Assembly (NCBI GenBank): GCA_017528205.1
Contig: JAFXPE010000003.1
Span: 1 to 64,000 of the forward strand
Direction of reading: 5' to 3'
Length of the DNA: 64,000 nucleotides
Source: Alphaproteobacteria bacterium
GTDB lineage: Bacteria > Pseudomonadota > Alphaproteobacteria > RF32 > CAG-239
The notes under the pieces: generated by a model
The model's input: only the letters and a program-made list of their open reading frames with translations
What the model was told of the DNA's origin: nothing
Database searches by the model: none
Part shown: positions 63,302-64,000 of the stretch, one piece after another
Layout: each line of letters starts with the position of its first letter
Numbering within the stretch: the stretch's first letter is position 1
Position numbers and translations under genes: made by a program

Positions 63302-64000
63302 TCAATGTTTTAAGTAGAAAAAGTCGTAAATCTTGGCAAATACGATGTTGGTATAAATAAAGAGGATTGTGCTTCCGGTATAATCCAGCCAATGTTGTGT
63401 GTTCAAAAGATAATCCAACTGAGTAAACAACGCCTCCGGAAAAAGCAAACAGGCGGAAATAACCACAAACTGCCCGTAGTTGCCTTTGATTTTGTCGCTG
63501 ACTTTGCGAAACGAGGCATTTTGCCCGCGAAGTGAGGCAATCCACGCTAAATAAGGCTTACATATCAGAATCGGTGCCAACAAAGTTATCAGCGCATAAA
63601 CCACCAAAGTTTCCGCCCCCGAAAGCACCTTTTCGCCTCTTGCCGCCATTTCGGTAGCAGGTTGCAAATAGCGCTCGTAAATATCCATATATACGTCGTC
63701 AAAGCCCAAAAACAGCGGTAGCATCGGCAACAACGCTATGCCTATCAGCAAGGCGGCAAAAATAAACAAAGCCTTGGTGGAAGGCGCCAAACTCCCCAAC
63801 ATTACATTGCTGAAAAAATACGGTTTTAGTCCGTAATAATAGCGATAGAAAAAGCACCAAAAAATGTAATAGGTTACAAACCAAACAATGCTGATGGGGT
63901 TTTGTATGCCGTCGGGAATCGCCTTCAGGCAAAGCATATACACCATGTTTACAACGCAGACGCAAAGCACGAATCTGCCGTTGGCCCAAATATAACGATT
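63302..64000 (-). CDS. Multi-pass membrane protein, 5' part cut by window edge
   Basis: At least 232 residues; the frame stays open to the window end, so the start is missing and the GTG at 63970 is probably not it. About five to six membrane helices (for example IVWFVTYYIFWCFFY, ALFIFAALLIGIALLPMLPL, VYALITLLAPILI), a loop with an acidic stretch (DDVYMDIYERYLQP) and a Lys/Arg-rich loop. Family not recognised; resembles uncharacterised alphaproteobacterial inner-membrane proteins. Converges with ddl, 5 bp apart. Confidence 0.6.
   Translation of the reverse strand, partial: NRYIWANGRFVLCVCVVNMVYMLCLKAIPDGIQNPISIVWFVTYYIFWCFFYRYYYGLKPYFFSNVMLGSLAPSTKALFIFAALLIGIALLPMLPLFLGFDDVYMDIYERYLQPATEMAARGEKVLSGAETLVVYALITLLAPILICKPYLAWIASLRGQNASFRKVSDKIKGNYGQFVVISACLLFPEALFTQLDYLLNTQHWLDYTGSTILFIYTNIVFAKIYDFFYLKH

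Overview
The window reads as chromosome of an uncultured, moderately AT-rich alphaproteobacterium, probably host or gut associated. The evidence is a five-gene F1 ATP synthase operon (delta-alpha-gamma-beta-epsilon) with no F0 genes beside it, a Gram-negative envelope gene set (LptE, Skp-like protein, MreBCD/PBP2/RodA, MraY/FtsW/MurB/FtsQ/FtsA/FtsZ) and NrdR-type control of a ribonucleotide reductase accessory protein. The taxonomic call is inference. No rRNA, tRNA, CRISPR array or insertion sequence was recognised.

Layout. 1-330: two tandem copies of a 168-bp unit encoding a multi-hairpin RNA with its own terminator. 377-5023: small membrane proteins, an EamA transporter, a secreted orphan, a Skp-like protein without signal peptide, an orphan and GpsA. 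5068-8486: a large palindrome, then a tandem set of three promoter/terminator-bounded small RNA units (minus strand), a membrane-anchored lysozyme-like TPR protein, and a fourth related RNA. 8504-15476 (minus): a reduced division/cell-wall cluster mraY-ftsW-murB-ftsQ-ftsA-ftsZ. 15618-21441: a secreted orphan and atpHAGDC. 21647-21956: a 70-residue stand-alone glycyl-radical domain of anaerobic ribonucleotide reductase behind two NrdR boxes 31 bp apart. 22113-29472: an HNH-like orphan, ClpB, a MazG-like protein, an ankyrin protein and an MBL hydrolase. 29489-32974: a leader with a 40-codon ORF and alternative stems, then amidoligase, N-formylglutamate amidohydrolase and convergent MurI. 33060-37528: PepA, an HNH-nuclease/SUKH-immunity-like pair and TsaC. 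37612-43777: mixed orphans, HAD phosphatase, secreted nitroreductase-like protein, MORN-repeat protein, proline iminopeptidase. 43867-48847 (minus): DapB-like protein, and leuS-lptE-holA. 49006-53684: three orphan helical proteins. 53730-59139 (minus): the elongasome operon mreB-mreC-mreD-mrdA-mrdB. 59215-62319 (minus): DUF3108-like, trhP, miaA. 62388-63296: ddl. The right edge cuts a membrane protein gene.

How the genes work together. Cell-wall synthesis is spread over four places: lipid I formation and septation (mraY...ftsZ), elongation (mre/mrd), D-glutamate supply (murI) and D-Ala-D-Ala (ddl).

The most unusual signal is the small RNA family at 5213-6045 and 8076-8417. Its members share short hairpins capped by GUGA/GCGA tetraloops, and several carry a conserved C-C mismatch four pairs below the loop. 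Two copies differ by compensatory base changes. Three of the four units have TTGACA-17-bp promoters with a recognisable -10.
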